From Selaginella moellendorffii (Eukaryota; Streptophyta; Lycopodiopsida; Selaginellales; Selaginellaceae), in the NCBI RefSeq assembly GCF_000143415.4, contig NW_003314261.1:1449597-1513596 (forward strand): a stretch of DNA of 64,000 bases, given 5' to 3'. A program made the position numbers and the translations under genes. Under the pieces are notes generated by a model. That model did not search any database. It had not been told where the DNA came from and saw only the letters and a list, made by a program, of their open reading frames with translations. How positions within the stretch are numbered: position 1 is the stretch's first letter; every line of letters begins with the position of its first letter. This document shows positions 42,976-55,001 of the stretch, one piece after another.

Positions 42976-44876
42976 TTAATACTCCGGTGCTCTTGGACTG
43001 AAGTACTGCTGGTATACACCACTCTCCACGATTTCCAGCATCCTGGTCGCATTTTTCTTGATACACCTTGGCAGCTTGAATTGAGAAACACTTCCACCCC
43101 TGGATGCGGCATCATCAGCGATTCGATTGAAAGTCCCTGGTGTCACAAGCCTCAGCTCCAGAGCTCCAATGGATCTCTCCATCCTCCCCCTGTGATACAC
43201 CACGCTCAGTGATTCTTCCATCTTGTAGCAGCACTCTCCTGCCTTTTCCGGTTCCAAGTGAAGCTCGCTGGACAGCTCCCAGTAAATCACGTAGTGCGGA
43301 GGATTGGAGGAGAGGTCGGCATAGCTGGTGTAGTCCGTCAATCTTATTGCCTCCCCCTCCTTGCTCGTGACGCCATTTCGCAATGCCGCAAACGCGTTCA
43401 TGACTGCGGTCTGGAGCTCCTTCTCGTCCGTTTTGTCCGAGTCGATGCTAAGTAGAACGTTCCTCCGGCAGACGAAGCTGAAGAGCGGAGCTTTGTTGTG
43501 GAAGCCCTCGACTCTAAGAACGTCACCCATGCGATATCTGTACAATCCTGATGGAAAGAGCCAGAAAAGATAAAGATACAAGCCAAGACAATGAACTGGA
43601 AACTATACCAGCGTTTGTCGTGATCACAAGCTCGTACTCGTGGCCTTGTTCCACATCAACGAGTTCCACGGGCTCTTCACGAGAAGCTTTCTCCTCCGAT
43701 CGAGCCACCGGCAGAAACTCGTAGTAGGACGTCTCGGGCAGAAACATGTAGGAGATCTGGGACGGATCGCAAAGCGGCTTGAGATTCACTCCAAAGAAAG
43801 ACTCCGAGGACGCGTAGATCATGGATGCTATTGGCAGGCCGTCGGTGAGATAGTCGACTTCTCCAACATACTGCTCCATAGCACCGGTGACGACTGTGTC
43901 GATAGCTTTGGCACTGGGCCACAGCTTCCGGACGATTCCTTTCAAGCTTCCACTCAAGCACGCCTCGTCGATCACGTTCGCAAGCTCTGGATCCGGCCTT
44001 AAGATCTTCTCCACGGCTTCTCTGCAAGCCGGATCCACAACTCTCTCGGACAAAGTTCCCGTTCGTATGTCCCTGGAAAGCTCCTGCCACCAGGCTTCGA
44101 GGCACCTTATCGACCTCACGAGCGCCGACGCAAAGAAGCAGCCCAGCTTCGTCACGTCTCGGGCGTGGATCAAACCACACAGCAAGTGGCAGTAGGAGGC
44201 TTGCACGCTGTCCGTGCAAAGTATCACCTCCAGGGGGCTTGTATAATCGTTGCTTGGATCGAAAAGCCAGTTGCGGAACTCTGGACTGTTGTAGTATCCC
44301 GTCAGTGCTGGATAAGCTGGAAGTCCTCCAGGAGTCTTGCGGCCACTTCTCACGTATAAGAAGTACAAAGCTTTGCCGGTCCTCAGTCCAGGCAAGTCCC
44401 TACAGATTCGAAGGAACAAACAATCATAAGCTTTGGAGGAAAATGACGACGAATACCTGTTGAGCAGAGCGGTGGCAAGATCAAAGAAGTAATCCGACAC
44501 AGCATAGTGTCCCTCCGCTTTCGGGAACAGCTTGTGAGCCCCGCCGGAGGTCCCAGAGCTGCCAAAAGATCTTTGCAAAATCGACAAACTAGAGATAAAC
44601 TTACCTCGTGAACATATCCGTGATAGGATTCGCAGAGAGCAAAGTAGAGGCCTCGCCGTCGGCAATTCGATTGATCTCATCCTTGATGTCTTCGTACTCA
44701 ATGACCGGCGCTCTCTGCCGAAACACCTCCTTGGTTGCTGCTCGCAATCCATGCCTATTGAAGTAGTCTGTGGCGGCATTCTTCTCCAGGATCTCGGCCA
44801 GAACTTTATCCTGAGCCTCACCGGGACTCCAGCTCGAGCTCTCGAGCTTCTCAAGCAGGAGCTGCTCGTTCTCCAT
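42976..44876 (-). CDS. GH3: GH3 acyl acid-amido synthetase, copy A
   Basis: Four exons: 44876-44605, 44558-44457, 44399-43609, 43547-42976, giving 578 residues, the normal GH3 length. GH3 enzymes adenylate a plant hormone acid (indole-acetic or jasmonic acid, among others) and conjugate it to an amino acid in the cytosol. The three ATP-binding motifs are present: SSGTSGG at about residue 92, YASSESFFG, and YRYRMGDV. The C-terminal domain continues FHNKAPLFSFVCRRNVLLSID and ends SPRAPEY. The acyl substrate cannot be told from the sequence. Its upstream region carries three tandem repeats of about 139 bp. The gene lies in a tandem duplication; copy B is at 48825-50727 and is nearly identical, including introns. 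Confidence 0.93.
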
Positions 44877-44934
44877 CGTCTAAACCCGGAAAGGCACAAG
44901 AGGTAAGAAATAAAAGAAGAGTCAAATATACCTC

Positions 44935-45352
44935 CGTTTGCAAGTGTTAAATCAGCACGTTTCTACTAACATAGTAAAATACAATACACACCAGAAGCTT
45001 TTGAAACAATCACAATGTCTGCTTGAATTATTGCTATGTGAAAAGAAGAAAGAAAAAAACGAAGCACAGACTTCGTTTGGAAGTGTTAAATCAGCACGTT
45101 TCTACTAACATAGTAAAATACAATACACACCAGAAGCTTTTGAAACAATCACAATGTCTGCTTGAATTATTGCTATGGGAAAAGAAGAAAGAAAAAAACG
45201 AAGCACAGACCTCATTTGGAAGTGTTAAATCAGCATGTTTCTACTAACATAGTTAAATACAATACGCACCAGAAGCTTTTGAAACAATCACTGCTTGAAT
45301 TATTACAATGTGAAAACAAAAGAAAAATACGAAGCACAGACCTCGTTTGGTT
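44935..45352. repeat. Three tandem repeats of about 139 bp upstream of GH3-A
   Basis: The unit begins near 'aagtgttaaatcagcacg' and runs through 'acatagtaaaatacaata', 'ccagaagctttt' and 'gaagcacagac'. It occurs at about 44939-45077, 45078-45216 and 45217-45350 (the third is shortened by small deletions). The first two copies contain tgtctg, a TGTCNN site of the auxin-response type. Copy B of the locus has a single unit at about 50800-50935. Placement just upstream of GH3-A suggests promoter expansion. Confidence 0.85.
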
Positions 45353-45397
45353 TGAAGCAGAAACTTTTTTATTCTCACCAGCCCGCACCCAAAGCTT

Positions 45398-46212
45398 TTA
45401 AAACGCATCGACTGTTCTTGACACTGGCGACTTAAACTCGTCCCAGACCAGCTTCGCGCACTGATGGTTGAGCGAATCAATCTGTTCTCCCGCTTCCCCT
45501 CCAGCACTAGAGCCGGAGCTTCGGTCTCCAACTAGTAGAGCAGGAGGACTAGAGCTTTTGCCTCCAGCAATCGTCGAAGAAGCTCTATTGTTGTCATGAG
45601 ATAAGCAAATCTCTGTCACCACCCCCGGACCGTTTGCAGCCAGCTTCGCCTGTGCTAGCCGGATCCTCTCGGCGCGAGAGCCAATCACCTGTCCCAGGAT
45701 GGATGCCCCGATAGTGAAAGCCATAGCGAGCTTTGTCATGTTGACAGCCTTTCTCATCATAGCAATGAATGGCACTGCTGCATGGACCGCAACGAACCAC
45801 TTCAGAGAGAACTTCTTTGTGTGTTCGCACCAGACCCCCAGCGGCATGTTGGTTGCCATCCCCAGGAGGCCGATTGCCAGGAGTTTGGATGGCAATGGTT
45901 GAGGCCTCAAGTTCTTTGCGAACAGGGTGGCTTGAGTGGCGATGATAGCCGGTGGACACCGGTACTTCATCCCTGAGGGTGGTTTGAACCACTTTGTGAC
46001 GAGAGGTAGCACTCCAGAGCGTGCGATTGGGCAGTTCCCAGTTGCCAGCCACTCGGAGCCAAGAGCTTCGTGAAGATGGTCTTGAAAATGTTTCATTGAA
46101 TCATCAGAAGGAAGAAGAAGGAAAAAAAAAAAATTCATGACAATGACAGGAAATGAATGCAAAGTTACAGTAATTTGATGAATCAAAACAAAGAAATCAC
46201 ACCATAGCAGTC
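45398..46212 (-). pseudogene. 5'-truncated copy of plant membrane protein gene
   Basis: It matches exon 3 of the intact gene at 50987-52391 (EALGSEWLATGNCPIARS ... SRTVDAF) but exons 1 and 2 are missing. The homology stops in intron 2 at about 46212, where a gypsy fragment begins. The exon 3 acceptor is altered (tttcaag instead of tttcag) and two in-frame deletions remove residues near ARS and TQATL. An open frame continues into the old intron, but without the first exons and acceptor it is most likely dead. Confidence 0.8.
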
Positions 46213-48346
46213 CTAAGGATTATTGAAATGGAAGAACCTGGTTAATCGTATTGCTTGGTGGGCTTTGAAATTTTAGATATATAATTTTGATGTTGTTCAT
46301 TGCCCAGGGAGTTTTATGACTGATGCTGATACTCTTTCTTGAACTCCTCTTCCTTCTTCACTCTCTTCTCATATTTCTGATGAGCTTGTTATTCCAGCAT
46401 CTGTGAATTTTTTAAACAAGGATTCTGTACCGTCGACGGTTGTTATACTTGACATTTAATGTCCACAATGTGCAGAATAAGATCTACCTTCTCTTTGATG
46501 AGGTTCGCGAGGCTCCAAATATTGAGCCAAATATCGTTCTTAGACGTTGTTACAAGGTAATCATGCTATTATTACATCATTATTGAAGCGGAAGAACTTG
46601 GTTGATCGTATTGCTCGGTGGGCTTTGAAGATTCAGATATATAATTTTGATGTTGTTCATTGCCCGGGGAGTTCTATAGCTGATGCTAATTCCCTTTCTT
46701 GAGCTCTTCTTCCTTCTTCGCTTTCTTTTTATGTTTTTAACGAGCTTGTTGTTCTAGCATCTACAGATTTTCTACACAAGAATTCTGTGCTATCAACAGT
46801 TGCTATTCTTGATGTTCAGTGTCCATAAGATACAAAGCAAGATCTACCTTCTTTTGATGAAGTTCGTGAGGCTCAAAAGATTAAGTTGTGAATTCGAAAG
46901 CTTCAAGAAGGGTTTGAGAATCCTACATCACTTGCTGACGACTTACCATTCCGGCATTTAAGTTCTTAATATCGCCTTAAAAACAACTTTTTTTATTTTA
47001 TGGGGATGGATTTTGATGATCATTTATGGCTGGTGGTGCCTTCAATGTTTATTCCACGATTTTTCCATGCATACTATGATTCTCCTATTTTAGGTGGGCA
47101 TATGGGACATCATCATATGACCAAGAAGCTGCACAGATCTTTCTATTAGCTAAAGATGCGATGTGATGTTATCCGGTATATGTATAAATGCGTTTAGTAT
47201 TAAGCACGTAATACTCCCCTTTATACTGCAGAAGGATGATTGGAGTCAATTGCAGTTTCCCATTCGTTTGAGTTGGTGGCATTTGATCTTATAGGACCTT
47301 TTCCATGATCGACTTTTGGTAGTGAGTATGTTATTATTGCTTCTAACTACTTGACTTGTTAGGTGAAAATTGGTGCTCTTGCTAGTGCCTCTGGAACTAC
47401 TGTTAGATACTTCCTCCTTAATGAAGTGGTGTTCTAGCATTCTTCTCCGGAGCGGATTCTTTCGGTAATGGTCCCATATTTATAGTTAAGGCATTTCATG
47501 TTTTGACATCTTGGTTGGGAATACACCACACTTTCATGAGTGTTTATTATCCATAGTCAGACGGTTTAGTGGAATGGCTTGTTCAAACATTCAAAGGGAT
47601 GATCGTTAAGTATATGAACTTTCAGCATTCGGATTGGGATGGTTATTTACTGTTTTTTCAATATACATATGTCACAAGGGTGCAAAATTATATTGGTGTT
47701 TCACTATATAAACTCCTATATGGTCATGATCCAATATTACCAACGGAGTTGGGTTTACCTTTGCAATTGCCACGAGCTACCGATGCTAGGTCGTGGGATC
47801 AGTTTTTGATGAGCATTCTTCCACTTGTCCAAATAGAGTCTACTAAATACCTAAGCCACATACAAGTGGGACAATAACGACACTACAATTCACATCATTG
47901 TTCACCTACAGAGTACAAAGTGGATGACTTGGTGTTAGTCTATTTTCCCCATCTTATGATACATAGTTTATCTAAAAGGCTCCTTGCTTAGTGAAAAGGG
48001 CCATATCAAGTATTGTGGCAAGTTAGACCACACGTTTATGAGATATGGCATAATGTCAAGTAAGTTAATCCTCCAAAAATTGTGCATGTGCAACAGTTGA
48101 AATATTTTGTACAAAGGGATTAGGAATAACTGATACCATCTACAAATCCACCAATGCCTCCTGTTGATGGTAGGGATGATATGAGATTCAAGTGTATGGT
48201 TACAATGCCGTATATTATAATTAGCATAGTGGGATTTTAGTAGCTGTTGGATTGGTTTTAATTTGGACCACTCACTCCTATATATAAACTAGGGTTTTTG
48301 AGCTAATAGATATGCATAATTTTATTATTCCCTAGACATAATACTT
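46213..48346 (+). mobile_element. Ty3/gypsy retrotransposon fragment (RNase H-integrase), decayed
   Basis: The plus strand encodes, with many stops and frameshifts, an RNase H end (WALKIQIYNFDVVHCPGS ... ADANSLS), a zinc-binding HHCC start (GGHMGHHHMTKKLH) and an integrase core (FELVAFDLIGPF, SDGLVEWLVQTFKGMI, YKLLYGHDPILPTELGLP). An integrase C-terminus (EYKVDDLVLVYFP) follows. The longest open piece is 47569-47877. It lies exactly at the junction of the GH3 tandem duplication. The left end is a partial tandem repeat of the RNase H segment. Confidence 0.85.
46221..46885 (+). repeat. Partial tandem duplication inside the gypsy fragment
   Basis: 46221-46520 and 46581-46885 both run from 'tattga..cggaagaac' through 'tttgatgttgttcattgccc' to 'gatgaggttcg'. 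They are about 90 percent alike by eye, with a 60-bp linker. The first copy starts at the breakpoint with the truncated membrane-protein gene. Confidence 0.8.
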
Positions 48347-48545
48347 GGTTTTTAGATGGGTTATTTAAATATTTTAAACTAAGTCATTTACTACCTGATA
48401 TATATCATTTTATTTTGTTTCCTATTCAAATTCTATATAAAAAGTTAACTTATGAGATTTATTTAAAGATACACAGCTTTATAACAAATAAAGGTACTAT
48501 ACTGAATTATATTAGTGGCATTGTGACAGCTACAATTTTATAGAT
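48347..48545 (+). pseudogene. Hint gene exon-5 fragment
   Basis: It starts at 'ggtttttagatggg' and matches the 3' two thirds of the last exon of the Hint gene (42433-42640) at about 90 percent by eye. It begins abruptly after the gypsy fragment and has no upstream exons. It marks the left edge of the second unit of the tandem duplication. Confidence 0.85.
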
Positions 48546-48824
48546 GCTTATTCAAAATCAATATACTAAATAAAGGTTAAAAATGTAGAAAAAATAGCAA
48601 ATAAAGTGGGATTTTAAGCATTTGAATTTCAGTGTATTACTCTGAACTCTCTTGTTAGTGTTTTCTAAGTTAAGGTGATGAAACTATTGATCATATATTC
48701 TACTGACGCTTGACAACAGTTGTGTGCTATGCAGTTTATAGTACGATAGTTGCTAGCACTTGAGTATAATAATAAAATTTGCTGTAATTTTTAGAGTTTT
48801 TACGATCAAACAATCAAAATAATA

Positions 48825-50727
48825 TTAATACTCCGGTGCTCTTGGACTGAAGTACTGCTGGTATACACCACTCTCCACGATTTCCAGCATCCTGGTCGCA
48901 TTTTTCTTGATACACCTTGGCAGCTTGAATTGAGAAACACTTCCACCCCTGGATGCGGCATCATCAGCGATTCGATTGAAAGTCCCTGGTGTCACAAGCC
49001 TCATCTCCAGAGCTCCAATGGATCTCTCCATCCTCCCCCTGTGATACACCACGCTCAGTGATTCTTCCATCTTGTAGCAGCACTCTCCTGCCTTTTCCGG
49101 TTCCAAGTGAAGCGCGCTGGACAGCTCCCAGTAAATCACGTAGTGCGGAGGATTGGAGGAGAGGTCGGCATAGCTGGTGTAGTCCGTCAATCTTATTGCC
49201 TCCCCCTCCTTGCTCGTGACGCCATTTCGCAATGCCGCAAACGCGTTCATGACTGCGGTCTGGAGCTCCTTCTCGTCCGTTTTGTCCGAGTCGATGCTAA
49301 GTAGAACGTTCCTCCGGCAGACGAAGCTGAAGAGCGGAGCTTTGTTGTGGAAGCCCTCGACTCTAAGAACGTCACCCATGCGATATCTGTACAATCCTGA
49401 TGGAAAGAGCCAGAAAAGATAAAGATACAAGCCAAGACAATGAACTGGAAACTATACCAGCGTTTGTCGTGATCACAAGCTCGTACTCGTGGCCTTGTTC
49501 CACATCAACGAGTTCCACGGGCTCTTCACGAGAAACTTTCTCCTCCGATCGAGCCACCGGCAGAAACTCGTAGTAGGAGGTCTCGGGCAGAAACATGTAG
49601 GAGATCTGGGACGGCTCGCAAAGCGGCTTGAGATTCACTCCAAAGAAAGACTCCGAGGACGCGTAGATCATCGACGCTATTGGCAGGCCGTCGGTGAGAT
49701 AGTCGACTTCTCCAACATACTGCTCCATAGCACCGGTGACGACTGTGTCGATAGCTTTGGCACTGGGCCACAGCTTCCGGACGATTCCTTTCAAGCTTCC
49801 ACTCGAGCACGCCTCGTCGATCACGTTCGCAAGCTCTGGATCCGGCCTTAAGATCTTCTCCACGGCTTCTCTGCAAGCCGGATCCACAACTCTCTCGGAC
49901 AAAGTTCCCGTTCGTATGTCCCTGGAAAGCTCCTGCCACCAGGCTTCGAGGCACCTTATCGACCTCACGAGCGCCGACGCAAAGAAGCAGCCCAGCTTCG
50001 TCACGTCTCGGGCGTGGATCAAACCACACAGCAAGTGGCAGTAGGAGGCTTGCACGCTGTCCGTGCAAAGTATCACCTCCATGGGGCTTGTGTAGTCGTT
50101 GCTTGGATCGAAAGGCCGGTTGCGGAACTCTAGACTGTTGTAGTATCCCGTCAGTGCTGGATAAGCTGGAAGCCCTCCAGGAGTCTTGCGGCCACTTCTC
50201 ACGTATAAGAAGTACAAAGCCTTTCCGGTTCTCAGTCCAGGCAAGTCCCTACAGATTCGAAGGAACAAACAATCATAAACTTTGGAGGAAAATGACGACG
50301 AACACCTGTTGAGAAGAGCGGTTGCAAGATCAAAGAAGTATTTCGACACAGCATAGTGTCCCTCCACTTTCGGGAACAGCTTGTGAGCCCCGCCGGAGGT
50401 CCCAGAGCTACCACAAAGTCTTTGCGAAATCGACAAAAACTAGAGATAAGCTTACCTCGTGAACATATCCGCGATAGGATTCGCACAGAGCAAAGTAGAG
50501 GCCTCGCCGTCGGCAATTCGATTGATCTCATCCTTGATGTCTTCGTACTCAATGACCGGCGCTCTCTGCCGAAACACCTCCTTGGTTGCTGCTCGCAATC
50601 CATGCCTGTTGAAGTAGTCTGTGGCGGCATTCTTCTCCAGGATCTCGGCCAGAACTTTATCCTGAGCCTCACCGGGACTCCAGCTCGAGCTCTCGAGCTT
50701 CTCAAGCAGGAGCTGCTCGTTCTCCAT
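48825..50727 (-). CDS. GH3: GH3 acyl acid-amido synthetase, copy B
   Basis: Four exons with the same boundaries as copy A: 50727-50456, 50407-50306, 50248-49458, 49396-48825, giving 578 residues. All three ATP-binding motifs are intact. Only a handful of residues differ from copy A, for example VEGHYAVSKYFF for AEGHYAVSDYFF, ACSSGSL for ACLSGSL, SALHLE for SELHLE and ALEMRL for ALELRL. The last intron is identical. The exon 2 acceptor is TAG instead of CAG, still valid. Both copies look functional. The upstream region has one unit of the 139-bp repeat where copy A has three, so expression could differ. Confidence 0.93.
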
Positions 50728-50986
50728 CGCCTAAACCCGGAAAGGAAACGGGGCACAAGAGGTAAGAAATAAACGAAGAGTCAAACATACCTCCCTTTGG
50801 AAGAGTTAAATCAGCACGTTTCTACTGACACGGTAAAATACAATACACACCAGAAGCTTTAAAAACAATCACAATTTTTGCTTGAATTATTGCAATGTGG
50901 AAAGAAGAAAGAAAAAAACGAAGCACAGACCTCGTTTGGTTTGAAGCAGAAACTTTTTTATTCTCACCAGCCCGCACCGAAAGCTT

Positions 50987-52391
50987 TTAAAACGCATCGA
51001 CTGTTCTTGACACTGGCGACTTAAACTCGTCCCAGACCAGCTTCGCGCACTGATGGTTGAGCGAATCAATCTGTTCTTCCGCTTCCCCTCCAGAACCAGA
51101 AGCGGAGCTTCGGTCTCCAACTAGTAGAGCAGGAGGACTAGAGCTTTTGCCTCTAGCAATCGTCGAAGAAGCTCTGTTGTTGTCACGAGATAAGCAAATC
51201 TCTGTCACCACCCCCGGACCGTTTGCAGCCAGCTTCGCCTGTGCTAGCCGGATCCTCTCGGCGCGAGAGCCAATCACTTGTCCCAGGATGGATGCCCCGA
51301 TAGTGAAAGCCATAGCGAGCTTCGGCATGTTGACGGCCTTTCTCATCATAGCAATGAATGGCACCGCTGCATGGACCGCGACGAACCACTCCGGAGAGAA
51401 CTTCTTTGTGTGTTCGCGCCAGACCCCCAGCGGCACGTTGGTTGCCATCCCCAGGAGGCCGATTGCCAGGAGTTTGGATGGCAATGGTTGAGGCCTCAAG
51501 TTCTTTGCGAACGCAGTTCTCGCCAGGGCGGCTCGAGCGGCGACGATAGCTGGTGGACACCGGTACTTCATCCCTGAGGGTGGTTTGAACCACTTTGCGA
51601 CGAGAGGTAGCACTCCACTTACTGCTCGACAAGAGCGTGCGATCGGGCAGTTCCCAGTTGCCAGCCACTCGGAGCCAAGAGCTTCGTGAAGATGGTCCTG
51701 AAAATATGTTTCACTGAATCATCAGAAGGACGAAGAAAAAAAAATAAAAAATCGTGAAGAACATTATCAGAGAGCCAACGATGACAGGAAATGAAATGCA
51801 AAGGTGCAGTAATTTGATGAATCAAAACGAAGAAAACAAAGCAAAGGAGCAAGCAAAGGAGCAATCCAAGGAAAACAAGAAATCACACCACAGCACTCCC
51901 AAGGAAGAAAAGAAAGTGTACCTTGTTTTGTTTCGATTCAGACTCCTTGCGCTCCTTCTTTTTCTTCTGTTGCTTGGCCATGAACGCGTCAAAATTAAAT
52001 CTCCCGGCTCCAAACGAGGAGAGACTTATGGTAGCCGCGGATGCCGCCAGTGGATGGAAGCCCATCTTGGGGACTTCCAGGGTCTCGGCGCCATCGTCAG
52101 CCTTGTTCCGGGAGAGCGGAATCACACCATCCTTGCCGTGGAACAGTCGAAATGCGGTGTCGAAACCAGGGCCATCCTCAAAAATTGGCCCTCTCGATCC
52201 GCGCAGCTGAAGAAGAGGGGGGCAAAATTTTCAGATCCCGAGCTAAATTTCCAGAATCTCGAGGCGCTTACCGGGTTGGGGAACTTGATGGGAGCAAAGC
52301 TGCTGAAATTGAACGAGGTCGGCTCGCCAATGTTCCTCAGGAATGGGCATCGCTCCACGCCCTCGGCGATCGTGCTACTGTCGCACGCCAT
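50987..52391 (-). CDS. Conserved plant membrane protein of unknown function
   Basis: Three exons: 52391-52272, 52206-51922, 51697-50987, giving 371 residues. It starts MACDSSTIAEGVERCPFLRN; then come GPIFEDGPGFDTAFRLFHGK with DGVIPLS, a Lys-rich stretch (KQQKKKKERKE), and exon 3 with HLHEALGSEWLATG and CPPAIVAARAAL. Several hydrophobic segments follow (LLAIGLLGMATNVPLGV, WFVAVHAAVPFIAMM, MAFTIGASILGQVIGSRA). It ends with a Ser-rich tail and SRTVDAF. I recognise the sequence type as conserved in land plants but know of no function. The copy on the other side of the duplication (45398-46212) is truncated. Gene order is GH3-B upstream in coordinates, both on the minus strand. Confidence 0.75.
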
Positions 52392-53344
52392 CGCTGCTGC
52401 TTGCAAGCCCTGATCCCTCTACCTCGGCGCTTGGAACTTCCAAACCCTAGCTGCGAGCTAACAATTGCCCACCACAATGACGGCAGCCAAGTCGTGTTTC
52501 CTCTGCGGACTTGAGCGTGGATTCCAATCCACTTTGCGGAAGCGTGCAAAGCGTGTGGTAGGCACAAGAGTTAACGGCCCATACTTGCCGATCCTGAGTC
52601 AAATCTAACGTAAGCTGTATTTTCAGAATGTTCTACAAGAAACTTCTACCAATTCTTAATAGTGCCCTAGGTCTACGCTTACCCTTAACATTAAGGGCCA
52701 AATTTTAGGAAGTTTGAACCATTAGGCTCAAAACCATTTCCATAAATTTAACAGTGAGTATTGATAATGTATCATTACCTTTAAAAAGTAATTATTTGTG
52801 TTAGCAGCATTGCCATTGACCTCTCCTCTCTTTAGAAAAGTGCTCTAGTCAACTCTTGGACTCTCTCTCTCGATGACCAATCTCTGCGCTGCACTGGAGC
52901 TGTGCCTTGAGAAATTATGGGAGCATTCCTGGGAATTCCACACAAATTGTGAGGTTTCAGAGCCTGGGAGATCACAGAGCTCCAAGAGGGAGAGAGATTC
53001 GCTGTCGGACAGGTTGCTTTAGACAGCGCGTTGGCAAGAATGGAGTGGTGATTCGCGCTGTGTTGCTCATGCTAAGCTCCGGAACCCGCAAGCAATGGTT
53101 CTTGGCTGCATGCTAAGTAAAAGCAAAGGCTGGATGAAATCGGTGAATTATAGAATACGTTAATAGTTCTTTCAGGTAAGCTCGAAATCTTCCATTCTTA
53201 TGGTCTTTTGCGCATGGTCTGTGATCTTCACGTTCGTCCAAAGAAAAGGACCCGATCATGTCCATCGCTTTGTACAAAATGCTGATAGCCTGCGAAGAAC
53301 AAAGTCAGGACTATCTTACGCGAATGGAGAAATGGCGGGCGCAC
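52392..53344. other. Intergenic DNA, no gene seen
   Basis: It holds the promoter side of the membrane-protein gene and the 3' flank of the GGCT-like gene. The patch 52860-53340 is GC-balanced and has overlapping open frames on the plus strand (52907-53116, 53200-53559), the latter antisense to real exons. No domain was recognised. Confidence 0.45.
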
Positions 53345-54706
53345 CTAGCCTCCATAACGATCACGGAGATGTTCCGGAGGCTGTTCTTTCATTATACCCG
53401 GATGAGCGTCCAAGTACTCTCGTATTCTTGTTCTTCGGTCCCCGAGGTAAGTGTGGTCTAAGAAGCTTTCGAATGCATCCTGCCCAAGATTTTTCGCTGC
53501 TAGAACACTGGCACCAACGAAATGTAAGAAATGAGAAAAGAGACTGCTCATACCAATGATGAAGATAGAGTCGGCAAGGGAGTATGTCATCACGCCATAT
53601 CTGCTGGATTCCATGCTTTCCATAGCGTTCGTAGAAGACGTCCTTGTTTCCTACAATCCAGTGTCGCATGTTTCGTTTCAGAAAGGTGTCCCAACAGGTA
53701 ACTGTCACCTTGGCAGCGAATGGACAAGTATTCCTCGTCGCTGTACTTGGCACAAATCACCTGGTTGCTCAAATAAGCTCAGGGATCTTCCAGATACCGT
53801 CAGAATACTCACAGCCTTACAGAGATGAATCGCATTTTCTTCAGAAGAGTTGACAACGGCCACCTAAAGAGAGAAAAACAAATACGTAAAACAAAGGCCG
53901 GTTGAATCACCCGAGACTTACTTCGAGAAACCGAAACTCGTGTTCCCGCTGTATGAAAGCCGGAACCTGCAATAAGAAAAAAAGAAAACGAACTCACAGA
54001 GATCCGAAACGAATGTCTACCTCAAGCAGAGAGATTTCGAAGACAGTGACGACTATGGACTCCCCAATGCATGGCTCCACGCTCAAGCTCGACATTTCCT
54101 GTGAGGAACAAATATAACCAGCAAAAGTTGTGAAGAAAGAAAAACGTTATCGAAAAAAGTTCTACGTAGATAGTGTTTCCTACCTTTGTTTCAACATTCG
54201 CGATGCCGCGTTCCAGAAATATTGGAGCGATGTGCGCAAAGATCCGTCGAAAGTTTTTGACGACTCCAGGTCGGAAATTGAGAAGCCTGGGAAACGTGGA
54301 GCGAGCACTCTTTTCTAAACGCACAGCTCAAAGTTAGATAAAAAGAAAAGGAATGAAAGAATGACTTACCAGAAAGAAGGGAACCAAAGCCACAGATTGA
54401 GACCAATCCATTGCTTGAAATGGCCGCGAAATCCGACGCATTCTCGAGCTCTCTGGAGAATGGAGCAGCATTTGCATCCATCCCTGGAAATCTATGAACA
54501 CCCTGACGATCGCAATGCGCAGCAAGGGAAAGAAACGTATTACCGGACTTGAGCGCCGATCTAGATCCCCTCCGCCATGGCCGCTGATGGAAATTGATGC
54601 TAGCCCTCTGGGATCTAAGGATCAAGACGCACCTCAGAGAAATCCCTAGAATGAAACAAACAAACCCTGCGGAGAGCGCGAAACCACGAAGAACAAGAAC
54701 ATCCAT
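53345..54706 (-). CDS. GGCT-like fold protein conserved in plants
   Basis: Several exons with short introns, from an ATG at 54706 (alternatively MDANAAPFS further in) to the stop at 53345. The N-terminus has a hydrophobic anchor (FALSAGFVCFILGISL). The body follows the gamma-glutamylcyclotransferase-like pattern: ICGFGSLLSEKSARSTFPRL, NFRPGVVKNFRRIFAHIAPI, IQREHEFRFLEV, VICAKYSDEEYLSIRCQG, YGKHGIQQIWRDDILPCRLY, VLAAKNLGQDAFESFLDHTY, and LGDRRTRIREYL. It ends RDRYGG. Proteins of this kind occur widely in plants without an assigned reaction. Exons join in frame, for example with a split Cys codon at the last intron (LYLHH-C-VLAAK). It is divergent from the E2 gene. Confidence 0.75.
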
Positions 54707-55001
54707 AGGTTTTGCTTAAAGCTTATTACTTAGTATAACAAATACATTTAAATCATTTTTAATTAGTTTAATGAGGAATAACTTGGACGGTCAGGATGGA
54801 GCCAGGCCGACGGATTCTCCGGGACGAATGAGCAGCGCTACTAATCGCATGACACTCTTATATAGGGTTTGAGGCGAGCAAGCTAAGCAAAGCGTGTTCT
54901 TGGCGTCCATTCTTCCACAGGTAAGCTCCATTCTTCCATTTCCTGTGGCTTTTTGCGAGCAATGCATGTTGGCTGTGCGTAGATCGATCCAAGTTCCAAC
55001 C
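54707..55001. promoter_or_regulatory. Divergent promoter region (GGCT-like / plastid E2)
   Basis: 295 bp between two start codons. A TATA-like ttatataggg lies at about 54848-54857, about 145 bp before the E2 start, and fits the E2 promoter. Inferred from position. Confidence 0.45.

Noticed and set aside
45398-46186. 262-residue open frame read as a gene
   Set aside because: Its first residues come from former intron 2; homology to the intact copy begins at exon 3 and the true first exons are missing.
47569-47877. 102-residue open frame
   Set aside because: A surviving piece of the gypsy integrase core; surrounding frames are broken, so it is annotated as part of the mobile element.
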